Below are positions 16,507 to 24,200 of a stretch of 64,000 nucleotides of DNA, in pieces. Positions within the stretch are counted from its first letter, which is position 1, and every line of letters starts with the position of its first letter. Source of the stretch: Dehalococcoidia bacterium (GTDB lineage: Bacteria > Chloroflexota > Dehalococcoidia > E44-bin15). The position numbers and the translations under genes are program-made. The notes under the pieces were generated by a model. It saw nothing but the letters and a program-made list of their open reading frames with translations, was not told where the DNA came from and made no database searches. The stretch covers positions 434,001 to 498,000 of the forward strand of contig JBAZMV010000001.1 in NCBI GenBank assembly GCA_041649635.1, given 5' to 3'.

Positions 16507-18426
16507 ATGTGCGGGATATGCGGGCAGTTCATATTCAACGGCATAGCGCCGTCCGATATTGCTGCTACGAGCAACATGTGCTCGGTTCTGAAGCATCGCG
16601 GCCCGGATGACGAGGGTTTTTACAACGACGGCTTTATTTCGCTGGGTCATAGGCGACTGAGCATCATAGATATAGAGGGCGGCCATCAGCCTATAAGCAA
16701 TGAGGATGGAACGGTCTGGGTTATAACCAATGGCGAAATCTACAATTTTAAAGAGTTGCGAAATGCTCTTGAGAAAAGCGGCCATGTTTTTTCCAGCAGG
16801 AGCGACAGCGAAGTTCTCGTTCACTTATATGAAGAGCAAGGACGCGCTTTGGTTAAAGAACTGCGGGGAATGTTCGCCTTCGCTATCTGGGATTCACGTA
16901 ATAAGACTCTGCTTCTTGGAAGGGATAGATTAGGTAAGAAGCCTCTGTTCTATGCTTATAACCAAGAGCGTTTTCTGTTCGCATCAGAGCTCAAAGCTCT
17001 ACTGCAAGAGCCAAGTATTAAACATGAAGTGAACTTAACTTCCCTGCACCACTTTCTGACGCTGCAATGGGTGCCCGGCCCCCAGACCATTATTCAGGGC
17101 GTTAACCAGCTACAGGCAGGCCATACTCTTGTCTGCTCCAACGGGCAGGTGAAAATAGAAAGATACTGGGAACCGGAGTTCCTTCCCAAAAACAAGCTGT
17201 CAAAAGACGAAGCCCTGGAAGCCACGCAGTCATTGTTGGAAGAGGCGGTCAAGTTACGCCTGGTGAGCGATGTTCCCCTGGGAGCCTTCCTGAGCGGCGG
17301 GCTTGATTCTAGCTTGATCGTAGCCCTGATGGCGCGGGCAACGGATAAAAAGGTTAAGACCTTCTCCGTGGGGTTTACGGAAGAAGCCTTCAGCGAGTTA
17401 GAACATGCGCGTGCAGTTGCCAAATACTTTGATACCGAACACGAAGAGATATTTGTTAAGCCGGATATCATAGCATTGCTTCCCAAGCTCATATGGCATC
17501 TTGACCAACCTTTAGCCGACCCTGCCGCAATTCCAACATATTATCTATCGGAGTCTACAAGAAGGCATGTTACCGTAGCCCTCAATGGCGATGGCGGAGA
17601 CGAAACCTTTGCAGGCTATCAGCGCTATTTTGCCGACGGTATAGCCGATGCTTATGCTGTTGTGCCTGCAGCAGTAAGAAATAAGCTCATTCTTCCTGTG
17701 TTGAGGAGGTTTACCGGCGTTTCGGATAAGCCCGTTGATACCGATGTTTGGGGTGCCGTAATACGCATGCATCAGGCGGCTGATATTGCGCAGGAAGCCA
17801 GTATCATCAGGTGGGGTTCATATTTCAACTCCGACATGAAAGATGATATTTATAGTGATGAGCTGCGCAATACTCTGCGGAATACGGACTCCGTAGAACT
17901 GCTGCGTGAGACTTTCCGCCGCGCAGAAAATCATGCGGATAACAGGTTGGACAAGACACTGTATGTTGATATGATGAACTATCTCCCCGACGACCTTCTG
18001 GTCAAGATTGACCGGATGTGCATGGCTAACTCATTAGAAGGGAGGTCGCCGTTTCTGGATCAAAAATTTGTGGAGTTTGCCTGCCGCATGCCAATAGAAT
18101 TTAAGGATAAGAGAACGACTACAAAATACCTGCTGCGGGAACTGGCGAAAAAGATAATCCCTCAGGATATTGCCGCGCGGCGCAAGCACGGTTTCTCGGT
18201 TCCCATTGGAAGCTGGATCCGGTCGGAACTGAGAGATATGACATATGAAACATTGCTGAGCCCACAGGCATTGAGCAGAGGCTATTTCAAGCAGCAAGCG
18301 CTTGAAAATCTTCTGGACGAACATTGTGCAAAAAAGGCTGACCATGGAAAGCGGATATGGGCATTGCTTTGCCTGGAATTATGGCATCAAGTTGTTATAG
18401 ATTATACAAAAATACCGATGAGTTAA
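16507..18426 (+). CDS. asnB: Asparagine synthetase-type amidotransferase (glutamine-hydrolysing)
   Basis: The 639-aa protein has an N-terminal class II glutamine amidotransferase domain starting with the catalytic Cys2 (MCGICGQF), with RHRGPDDEG-like KHRGPDDEGF and RLSIID. The synthetase domain contains the ATP loop FLSGGLDSSLIVALMA and NGDGGDETFAGYQRY. In free-standing form it makes asparagine. In polysaccharide loci close relatives amidate uronic acids, which fits the neighbouring uronate genes. Length and motifs are complete. It abuts the methyltransferase with no gap. Function in glycan amidation is an inference. Confidence 0.92.
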   Translation: MCGICGQFIFNGIAPSDIAATSNMCSVLKHRGPDDEGFYNDGFISLGHRRLSIIDIEGGHQPISNEDGTVWVITNGEIYNFKELRNALEKSGHVFSSRSDSEVLVHLYEEQGRALVKELRGMFAFAIWDSRNKTLLLGRDRLGKKPLFYAYNQERFLFASELKALLQEPSIKHEVNLTSLHHFLTLQWVPGPQTIIQGVNQLQAGHTLVCSNGQVKIERYWEPEFLPKNKLSKDEALEATQSLLEEAVKLRLVSDVPLGAFLSGGLDSSLIVALMARATDKKVKTFSVGFTEEAFSELEHARAVAKYFDTEHEEIFVKPDIIALLPKLIWHLDQPLADPAAIPTYYLSESTRRHVTVALNGDGGDETFAGYQRYFADGIADAYAVVPAAVRNKLILPVLRRFTGVSDKPVDTDVWGAVIRMHQAADIAQEASIIRWGSYFNSDMKDDIYSDELRNTLRNTDSVELLRETFRRAENHADNRLDKTLYVDMMNYLPDDLLVKIDRMCMANSLEGRSPFLDQKFVEFACRMPIEFKDKRTTTKYLLRELAKKIIPQDIAARRKHGFSVPIGSWIRSELRDMTYETLLSPQALSRGYFKQQALENLLDEHCAKKADHGKRIWALLCLELWHQVVIDYTKIPMS

Positions 18427-18448
18427 CTAATCTAGAGGAGGTATAGGT

Positions 18449-19654
18449 ATTAGTTCTCTTATATCGCACTTAATTAAGCCTAAACGACATTCAAGAACAG
18501 GGAAAATAAATGTACTCCACGTAATAGATCATCTTGGATTGGGCGGAGCACAGACACTGTTATTGGATTTGTTAAAGGATTGGGACAGCGAAAAATACAG
18601 AGTATATGTCTGCGCTTTAAAGAAGCCAGGGGTATTGGATAAGCAAGCGAAAGCTCAGGGTTTAAACGTAAGTTATTTTGACAGACAGAAGTATGATCCC
18701 AGAAAGATTCTTGACCTGATCAGATTCATCAGGAAGAATAAGATTCAAATAGTTCACACGCATCTGCTTGGCGCGGGCATTATTGGGCGGATTGCCGCAA
18801 CTATTTGCCAAGTGCCAGTTGTGATTGTGCACGACCATAGCGGGTTCCCAATGTTGAGCAATATCCCTACAGTATATTCGCGTCTTCTACGTATGATGGA
18901 TAAACCACTGACGTATGTTACTGATAGAGTTATTGCAGTATCGTATTCAGTGAAAGAGCGGCGTATTAAAAGGGGATTACCAGATAAAAATAAGGTTGTT
19001 GTTATCCACAATGGTATAGATATAAATAAATTCAATAGTGATCTTTATGACAATGACAAAATCAGAGAGACTATGTCTATCGGTGCATCGGATGTAGTTA
19101 TAGGGGCTGTTGGGCGTTTAAGTCCTGAGAAGGGGCTTGATTTTCTACTTGAGGCTGCGTCAAAGATTTATAGTAAATATACGGAAGCTAAGTTGGTCAT
19201 AATTGGCGATGGGCCATGCAGAAATATGTTAGAGCAACAAACCATCGACCTGGGGATAAGTGAGAAGGTCATTTTCACCGGATTCAGAGATGATGTTCCC
19301 GAATTGTTATCGGCGATGGACATATTTGTTTCATCGTCGCTTTTTGAAGCGTTTCCGATGGTTATACTAGAGGCAATGTCAATGTCCAAACCGGTGGTTG
19401 CTACAAATGTGGGGGGTATTCCAGAGATGATAATACCCGGTGTGACAGGTTTTATAGTGCCGCCAGGTGATTCAGAGGCTTTATATACAGCTATTATTCA
19501 ATTGTTGGATGATCCGGACAGAAGGATAACGTTTGGTCAAAATGGGCGGCAACGTATTGAAGAGTTTTTTACAACGCAAGTCATAGTGAATAAACTAGTA
19601 GAGTTATATGATGAACTTGTAGGTTGTAAATTAAATAAGGCACATCTTGAATGA
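18449..19654 (+). CDS. GT4 family glycosyltransferase with apparent ATT start
   Basis: The frame gives 401 aa from ATT at 18449. The Rossmann strand INVLHVIDHLGLGGAQ of the acceptor domain lies before the first conventional start (TTG 18539), so translation must begin upstream. The only well-placed site is ATT, 7 nt after a perfect AGGAGG (18436-18441). The donor domain contains GAVGRLSPEKGLDFLLEA, IIGDGP, FTGFRDDVPELLSAMDIFV and LFEAFPMVILEAMSMSKPVVA. It should transfer a hexose to a growing lipid-linked glycan. The gene is strongly AT-rich compared with flanking housekeeping genes. A sequencing or assembly error at the start cannot be excluded. Confidence 0.85.
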   Translation: MSSLISHLIKPKRHSRTGKINVLHVIDHLGLGGAQTLLLDLLKDWDSEKYRVYVCALKKPGVLDKQAKAQGLNVSYFDRQKYDPRKILDLIRFIRKNKIQIVHTHLLGAGIIGRIAATICQVPVVIVHDHSGFPMLSNIPTVYSRLLRMMDKPLTYVTDRVIAVSYSVKERRIKRGLPDKNKVVVIHNGIDINKFNSDLYDNDKIRETMSIGASDVVIGAVGRLSPEKGLDFLLEAASKIYSKYTEAKLVIIGDGPCRNMLEQQTIDLGISEKVIFTGFRDDVPELLSAMDIFVSSSLFEAFPMVILEAMSMSKPVVATNVGGIPEMIIPGVTGFIVPPGDSEALYTAIIQLLDDPDRRITFGQNGRQRIEEFFTTQVIVNKLVELYDELVGCKLNKAHLE

Positions 19655-19669
19655 TGATGGAGATCAAAT

Positions 19670-20893
19670 TTGAAAACTAATCTTCAAATAATTTCTAGGT
19701 TGCTATTAAATCTTCTGTTGTATAGTTTGTCTTATATAACTCCCAAAAATGAAGAATTGATATTATTGGGGTCCGGCAAAGGGGGTTCCTTTAAAGGAAA
19801 TCCGAAATATTTATATCTCTATGCCAATCGTGAAAGGGAGGTTAAGAACCGTTTCCAGTTTGTGTGGATTACTCAGAATAGAACCATACTTAAAAAACTC
19901 AAGGATGAGGGGTATCCAGTCGTTGATAAGTATAGTTTGAAAGGTTTTTGGACCATATTAAGGTCCAGTAATTTAGTTATAGAGCAATCCGCTAAAGATG
20001 TCAGCTATTTAGGTGTGCTTAACGGAAGGTTTAACATTATTCAAACTTGGCACGGAACCTTATTTAAGAAAGTTGCTTTTGACGCCAAAAAAGTAGATCA
20101 AGAGAAAACATTGTTGACTCGAATATTCGATTATTTTCTTAATAAAGAATTTAATAATTACATATTCATTTGTTCTGCATCGGAGGAGACCTCTAGTAAG
20201 TTGATCCCAGCATTCAGAAATAATAATGTAGTGATTACCGGTTATCCGAGGAATGATATATTTTATTCCAATGAGATATCGTTTAACGATGTATTCAAAA
20301 TCCTATCCCTAGGTTCTTATGAAAGGGTTGTAGTGTATGCTCCGACTTTTAGAGAAATCGCAACATGTAAAGGCCCGTTTTCGGATACATTACTAGTTAG
20401 ATTGAATAGTTTCCTAGCGGACAATAATTACATAATGCTGATTAAGAAACATCCTTTTGAAAAGGTATTGGTATCTATAACGGGATACTCTAATATCAAA
20501 GACGTGTCTAAAGAAGTTGATGATGTACAGGAACTATTAGCATATACGGACATTCTTATCACTGATTATTCAAGTGTTTATTTCGACTATTCGTTAACTG
20601 ATAAACCAATTATCTATTACCCTTATGACTATAAAGGATATTTAAAGAACTGCCGGGAATTCTATTATGACTATTATGAAGAGCAACCCGGGCCGTTCGC
20701 ACACACTGAAGAGGAGCTATTAGTATTGCTTAAAGATATCAATGACTGGTTTAATGATGAAGGATACAGAATTAAATATAGAAATTTTAAGAACAAATAC
20801 AATCACTTTCAAGATGGTAATAGTTCTGAAAGGACTTATCAGATAATTATCGATCTTCTGAATTCAAGAAAATCTGCAGGAAAGTTAGAGTAA
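19670..20893 (+). CDS. CDP-glycerol:glycerophosphotransferase family protein (TagB/TagF-like)
   Basis: The 407-aa protein belongs to the Glyphos_transf family that adds glycerol- or ribitol-phosphate units from CDP-polyols to lipid-linked glycans at the inner membrane face. Conserved elements include IQTWHGTLFKKVAFD with its active-site His, TGYPRNDIFY, VVVYAPTFRE, LIKKHPFE and the closing ITDYSSVYFDYSLTDKPIIYYPYDY motif. An N-terminal hydrophobic stretch (about residues 10-22) may associate it with the membrane. The start is TTG with GGAG 8 nt upstream. Together with the nucleotidyltransferase and SDR downstream it suggests a polyol-phosphate or similar phospho-polymer. Confidence 0.88.
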   Translation: MKTNLQIISRLLLNLLLYSLSYITPKNEELILLGSGKGGSFKGNPKYLYLYANREREVKNRFQFVWITQNRTILKKLKDEGYPVVDKYSLKGFWTILRSSNLVIEQSAKDVSYLGVLNGRFNIIQTWHGTLFKKVAFDAKKVDQEKTLLTRIFDYFLNKEFNNYIFICSASEETSSKLIPAFRNNNVVITGYPRNDIFYSNEISFNDVFKILSLGSYERVVVYAPTFREIATCKGPFSDTLLVRLNSFLADNNYIMLIKKHPFEKVLVSITGYSNIKDVSKEVDDVQELLAYTDILITDYSSVYFDYSLTDKPIIYYPYDYKGYLKNCREFYYDYYEEQPGPFAHTEEELLVLLKDINDWFNDEGYRIKYRNFKNKYNHFQDGNSSERTYQIIIDLLNSRKSAGKLE

Positions 20894-20898
20894 CGGCA

Positions 20899-21423
20899 AT
20901 GAGACAAAGAGTAATGGACTTATTGATGGCAACTAAGTTTTTAGAAGTTACTGAAATCAAAGCGTCACAACTAGCCTTTGAGGAGAGAGTACACCTGAAC
21001 TGTTTTCACTGTATACGTTATGGTGTGAACTGGACCTGCCCTCCAAAAATTCCACAAGTAGACTATCAAAAGCTCATTTGTGAATATGAAAACCTACTGT
21101 TAGTTTACTGCAAAATGCCGTTGACAGCCGATAAATTTGAAGTCGTTAGAAGGACGTCAACTAACACTCTTCACCATGCTTTGCTTGCCGCCGAGAAGCT
21201 ATTATGGGAATCAAACTATCCGCTGGCCATTTCTTTTATGGGGGGTTCATGTAAACTTTGCCCCGAAGGTTGTGATGAACTTGCCTGCCGGCATCCTGAT
21301 AAAGCAAGAATTCCTCTGGAAGGAATCGGGGTAAACGTAGTAAAATCAGCTGAGAATGTTGGATTAAATATTGTTTTCCCACCTGTGGATTACATGTTCC
21401 GGGTAGGATTACTAGGATGGTGA
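20899..21423 (+). CDS. DUF2284 cysteine-rich putative metal-binding protein
   Basis: This 174-aa protein matches the DUF2284 pattern: an N-terminal cluster NCFHCIRYGVNWTCPP and a C-terminal cluster GGSCKLCPEGCDELACRHPD, together eight cysteines. Family members are predicted Fe-S or zinc proteins of unknown activity. Its place between a phosphopolyol transferase and a sugar nucleotidyltransferase (gaps of 5 and 3 nt) implies co-expression with the glycan operon, unusual for a putative redox/metal protein. Confidence 0.85.
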   Translation: MRQRVMDLLMATKFLEVTEIKASQLAFEERVHLNCFHCIRYGVNWTCPPKIPQVDYQKLICEYENLLLVYCKMPLTADKFEVVRRTSTNTLHHALLAAEKLLWESNYPLAISFMGGSCKLCPEGCDELACRHPDKARIPLEGIGVNVVKSAENVGLNIVFPPVDYMFRVGLLGW

Positions 21424-21426
21424 GAA

Positions 21427-22143
21427 ATGAAAGTGATTATCCTCGCTGCAGGTTTGGGAACAAGACTTAGACCACTGACCACAAATATACCCAAGTGCCT
21501 TTTTAAATTAAGTAAGGATCAGACTATCATTGGCAGAATGGTAAACATCATTAAGAAAATTTCAGATTCTCCTGTTTACGTTGTTACCGGTTTTATGCAT
21601 GAAAAAATAGAGGGTCAACTGGCAGGCGTGGAATTTGTTCATAACCCTTTCTACCGTGTAACCAATAGTATCGTATCTCTTTGGTTTGCCCGTGAACATC
21701 TCGATGATGATGTGATCATCATTAATTCTGATATAGTCATACAAGCCCCAATATTCGAAGAGGTTTTGAAAATTGAACATCCCGCCGCAGTATTGATAGA
21801 TTCATCCAAAGCGCGCACTGCAGATTACAAGGTAGCCACCTATAATGATAGGGTTATCATGATGAGTAAAGAACTTACTGCTAATTCCGGTGAATACGTT
21901 GGTATCACCAAACTTTCCAGGGCAGCAGCAGGCAGTCTAAAACAAAAAATTGAAGAAATGGTTAAAAATGATCAGATAGACGAGTGGTACGAGAATGCAT
22001 TGGTGAACATGATACTCGATGATGATTTTGACCTGAATTATGTTGACGTCTCGCATCTGCAGTGGGTTGAAATTGACACAGTAGATGATCTCTTAATGGC
22101 CAGAAAAATATGTGATATGGAAAGAAGTGGTAATGACGTTTAA
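21427..22143 (+). CDS. LicC-like nucleotidyltransferase
   Basis: The 238-aa NTP-transferase domain protein shows the signature ILAAGLGTRLRPLTTNIPKCLF at the N-terminus, with the pyrophosphorylase Gly-rich loop and the Lys of PKC. It also shows INSDIVI (metal-binding Asp) and VEIDTVDDLLMA near the end. Short members like this activate choline phosphate, sugar-1-phosphates or polyol phosphates with CTP or UTP. Given the CDP-polyol transferase neighbour, a cytidylyltransferase role is plausible but not shown by sequence. It overlaps the next gene by 11 nt. Confidence 0.85.
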   Translation: MKVIILAAGLGTRLRPLTTNIPKCLFKLSKDQTIIGRMVNIIKKISDSPVYVVTGFMHEKIEGQLAGVEFVHNPFYRVTNSIVSLWFAREHLDDDVIIINSDIVIQAPIFEEVLKIEHPAAVLIDSSKARTADYKVATYNDRVIMMSKELTANSGEYVGITKLSRAAAGSLKQKIEEMVKNDQIDEWYENALVNMILDDDFDLNYVDVSHLQWVEIDTVDDLLMARKICDMERSGNDV

Positions 22144-22813
22144 TGTCGCCTTGGTCACAGGAGCTACCGGCGGAATAGGTAGCGCTATCAGTGAAGAATT
22201 AAGAACCAGCGGGTTTCGGCTCGCTCTTCTCAGTCGGAGCATTTCTTGTCATGAATCCGAGAGCATGCTGGCACAACGTTGTGATGTTACTAAGGTAGAT
22301 GAAGTGGAAAAAGCCGTTACCGCTACTTTGAAAAAATTCGGCAACATTGATGTTGTAATCAATTGTGCTGGCAGGAGTCATCTTGGTACAGTAGATGAAC
22401 TCACAGAACAAGATATACAGGCTGTATACGACGTTAATGTCAAAGGAACAATCAATGTCTGTAAAGCGGTTTTACCATGTATGAAGAAACAGAAGTCAGG
22501 TTATATTATCAATATCGGGTCATTGCGCGGTATTGAATACGGCGTTGGTAAGTCTGCATATTCAATGAGTAAATCTGCTGTAATTGCTTTTTCCAATGTC
22601 TTAGCTATGGAAACCGCCGAGTACGGAATAAAAGTTACCGTGATTAATCCGGGCTTTGTCCAGACCAGCCTGATAAGGCATAGGATAGCTGAAGAAAAAC
22701 TCAGGGCTGAAGATCTTACTCAGCCTGGTGATATTGCCAAAGTCGTGTTGTTCCTTCTCGAATTGTCTCCAGGCGCCAGTATTGTTGAGTTAAATATTGG
22801 GCGTTTATGGTAA
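22133..22813 (+). CDS. Short-chain dehydrogenase/reductase
   Basis: The 226-aa classical SDR has the NAD(P) motif TGATGGIGSAI at about residues 9-19, NCAG at about 80-83, the catalytic Ser in INIGSLRG and the YSMSK Tyr/Lys pair. It presumably reduces a sugar or polyol-phosphate precursor. In Haemophilus-type capsule systems an SDR domain next to a cytidylyltransferase makes CDP-ribitol, so this pair may be a split analogue. The ATG at 22133 lies within the end of the nucleotidyltransferase gene; a further in-frame ATG at 22112 is less likely. Confidence 0.87.
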   Translation: MTFNVALVTGATGGIGSAISEELRTSGFRLALLSRSISCHESESMLAQRCDVTKVDEVEKAVTATLKKFGNIDVVINCAGRSHLGTVDELTEQDIQAVYDVNVKGTINVCKAVLPCMKKQKSGYIINIGSLRGIEYGVGKSAYSMSKSAVIAFSNVLAMETAEYGIKVTVINPGFVQTSLIRHRIAEEKLRAEDLTQPGDIAKVVLFLLELSPGASIVELNIGRLW

Positions 22814-22904
22814 TGCGGTTTCAAAACATGAAAACTTAACCGCGCAGCTCACTGCAGACACATATTTTCAGCAAGAACTTATAGAGTTTCGCAAAGACGA
22901 ATGA
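22800..22904 (+). pseudogene. Possible C-terminal remnant of a deleted gene before the flippase
   Basis: After the right 16-bp repeat, a frame without start reads a coding-like tail (NLTAQLTADTYFQQELIEF, then RKDE). Its TGA at 22902-22904 directly abuts the flippase ATG. Operon genes here are tightly packed, so this tail is best explained as the end of a gene whose body was lost by recombination at the 16-bp repeat. It has no recognisable family. Confidence 0.35.
22808..22823 (+). repeat. 16-bp direct repeat, right copy
   Basis: TGGTAATGCGGTTTCA is identical to 15722-15737 and lies over the stop codon of the SDR gene. Confidence 0.6.
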
Positions 22905-24191
22905 ATGATCAAACGCTTTTATGATTTAACCAAGTATAAGCTTGCAACGATTGTTTCCGCGAAACTGATAAAGGAAACTGCTTGGAGCTTCTTGGCGCAA
23001 GGCTCTGCCTTTATTTTTTTCATAGGGCTCAATCTTTTTCTCGCCCGTTACCTTGGCCCGGACCGCTTCGGTGAATGGTCTTTCTTCTTTTCCATCTTAA
23101 GCATAGTCCTTCTTGTTTCATATTTAGGCATTAACGCGTCAGCCCGCAAGTTTATCGCTCAGCATAATGAGACGGCTGAATTGAAGGCTGTATTGCGCTC
23201 CTCGGTTAAACTGAGGGTCATCCTAAGCCTGGTTTTTGCCCTGGTTATGCTGTCTTTAAGCAAGCCTCTGGCCGTCTGGCTGGATCGCCCAAGCTTTGAG
23301 GTTTTGTTCTATGCCGCCGCCCCGCTAGTATTCTTTGCCAGCCTAGTTGAATATCTGAAAAATGCTTTTCAAGGGCTGCACCGCCTGAAATATGACTTCT
23401 ATATAAATCTGTCTGAATACGGACTCAAGCTTTTACTGGCTGTTTGCTTTTTGCTCATTCTTAACGAGATTATTGGGTTGGTTTTCGCCTTTAACCTGGC
23501 TTTTATCGTTACAACGGTATTGGGTTTTTACTTTCTTTACCGCCATTTCTATAAGAACCGGCCGGATTCAGGGACTGATTACACCAGACAGCTATTGCAA
23601 TACAGCCTGCCGCTGTTCGTTATCAGCATCGGCTTTCTAATTGCTACTGAAATAGATACTGTAATGATAGGTATTCTAAGCACGGATTACGAGGTGGGTA
23701 TATACGCGGTGGCCAAGCAGATAATCATCAAGCTGCCGCATATCGCCTTGGTGATATCGCTGGGCACCATGCCGCTGTTTGCCAAGTTGAATCAGGATAA
23801 TAAAGAGTATCTGAAAGCACTGTTCTACCGGTTGTTGAAAATCAACACGGTGATATTTGGCTCGATCATTATATTAATACTAGCTGCGGGTTGGTATTTC
23901 ATCCCTTTGATATTTGGCGCAGAATATAAGGACTCAGTCTTGCCCCTGGTTATACTGATACCATATTTGATTATTTATTCTTATTCAATATTCCTGTCTT
24001 CCTTCCTCGACTACCGGGGCAAGGCTAGAAAAAGGGCCATTAACTTGATTATCGCGTTATTACTAAACCTTGGACTGAATCTGGTTCTAATTCCAAGATA
24101 CGGAGCAGTAGGTGCGGCAATTGCCACCTCTGTTTCCTATTTCCCGTATTTAGTGCTGAATTGGCTTGAAGTAAGAAAAAGCTTCCAATAG
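22905..24191 (+). CDS. Wzx-type oligosaccharide flippase (MOP superfamily)
   Basis: The 428-aa integral membrane protein has about 12-14 TM helices and the polysaccharide-biosynthesis N-terminal pattern AWSFLAQGSAFIFFIGLNLFLARYLGP. In the middle it carries the SIGFLIATEIDTVMIG motif, and it ends with the paired helices NLGLNLVLIPRYGAVGAAIATSVSY. It should flip undecaprenyl-linked glycan repeats to the outer face. The ATG follows directly on the remnant tail described above. It converges with the GT39 gene, with stop codons 9 nt apart. Length is normal. Confidence 0.9.
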   Translation: MIKRFYDLTKYKLATIVSAKLIKETAWSFLAQGSAFIFFIGLNLFLARYLGPDRFGEWSFFFSILSIVLLVSYLGINASARKFIAQHNETAELKAVLRSSVKLRVILSLVFALVMLSLSKPLAVWLDRPSFEVLFYAAAPLVFFASLVEYLKNAFQGLHRLKYDFYINLSEYGLKLLLAVCFLLILNEIIGLVFAFNLAFIVTTVLGFYFLYRHFYKNRPDSGTDYTRQLLQYSLPLFVISIGFLIATEIDTVMIGILSTDYEVGIYAVAKQIIIKLPHIALVISLGTMPLFAKLNQDNKEYLKALFYRLLKINTVIFGSIIILILAAGWYFIPLIFGAEYKDSVLPLVILIPYLIIYSYSIFLSSFLDYRGKARKRAINLIIALLLNLGLNLVLIPRYGAVGAAIATSVSYFPYLVLNWLEVRKSFQ

Positions 24192-24200
24192 CCCGCCATT

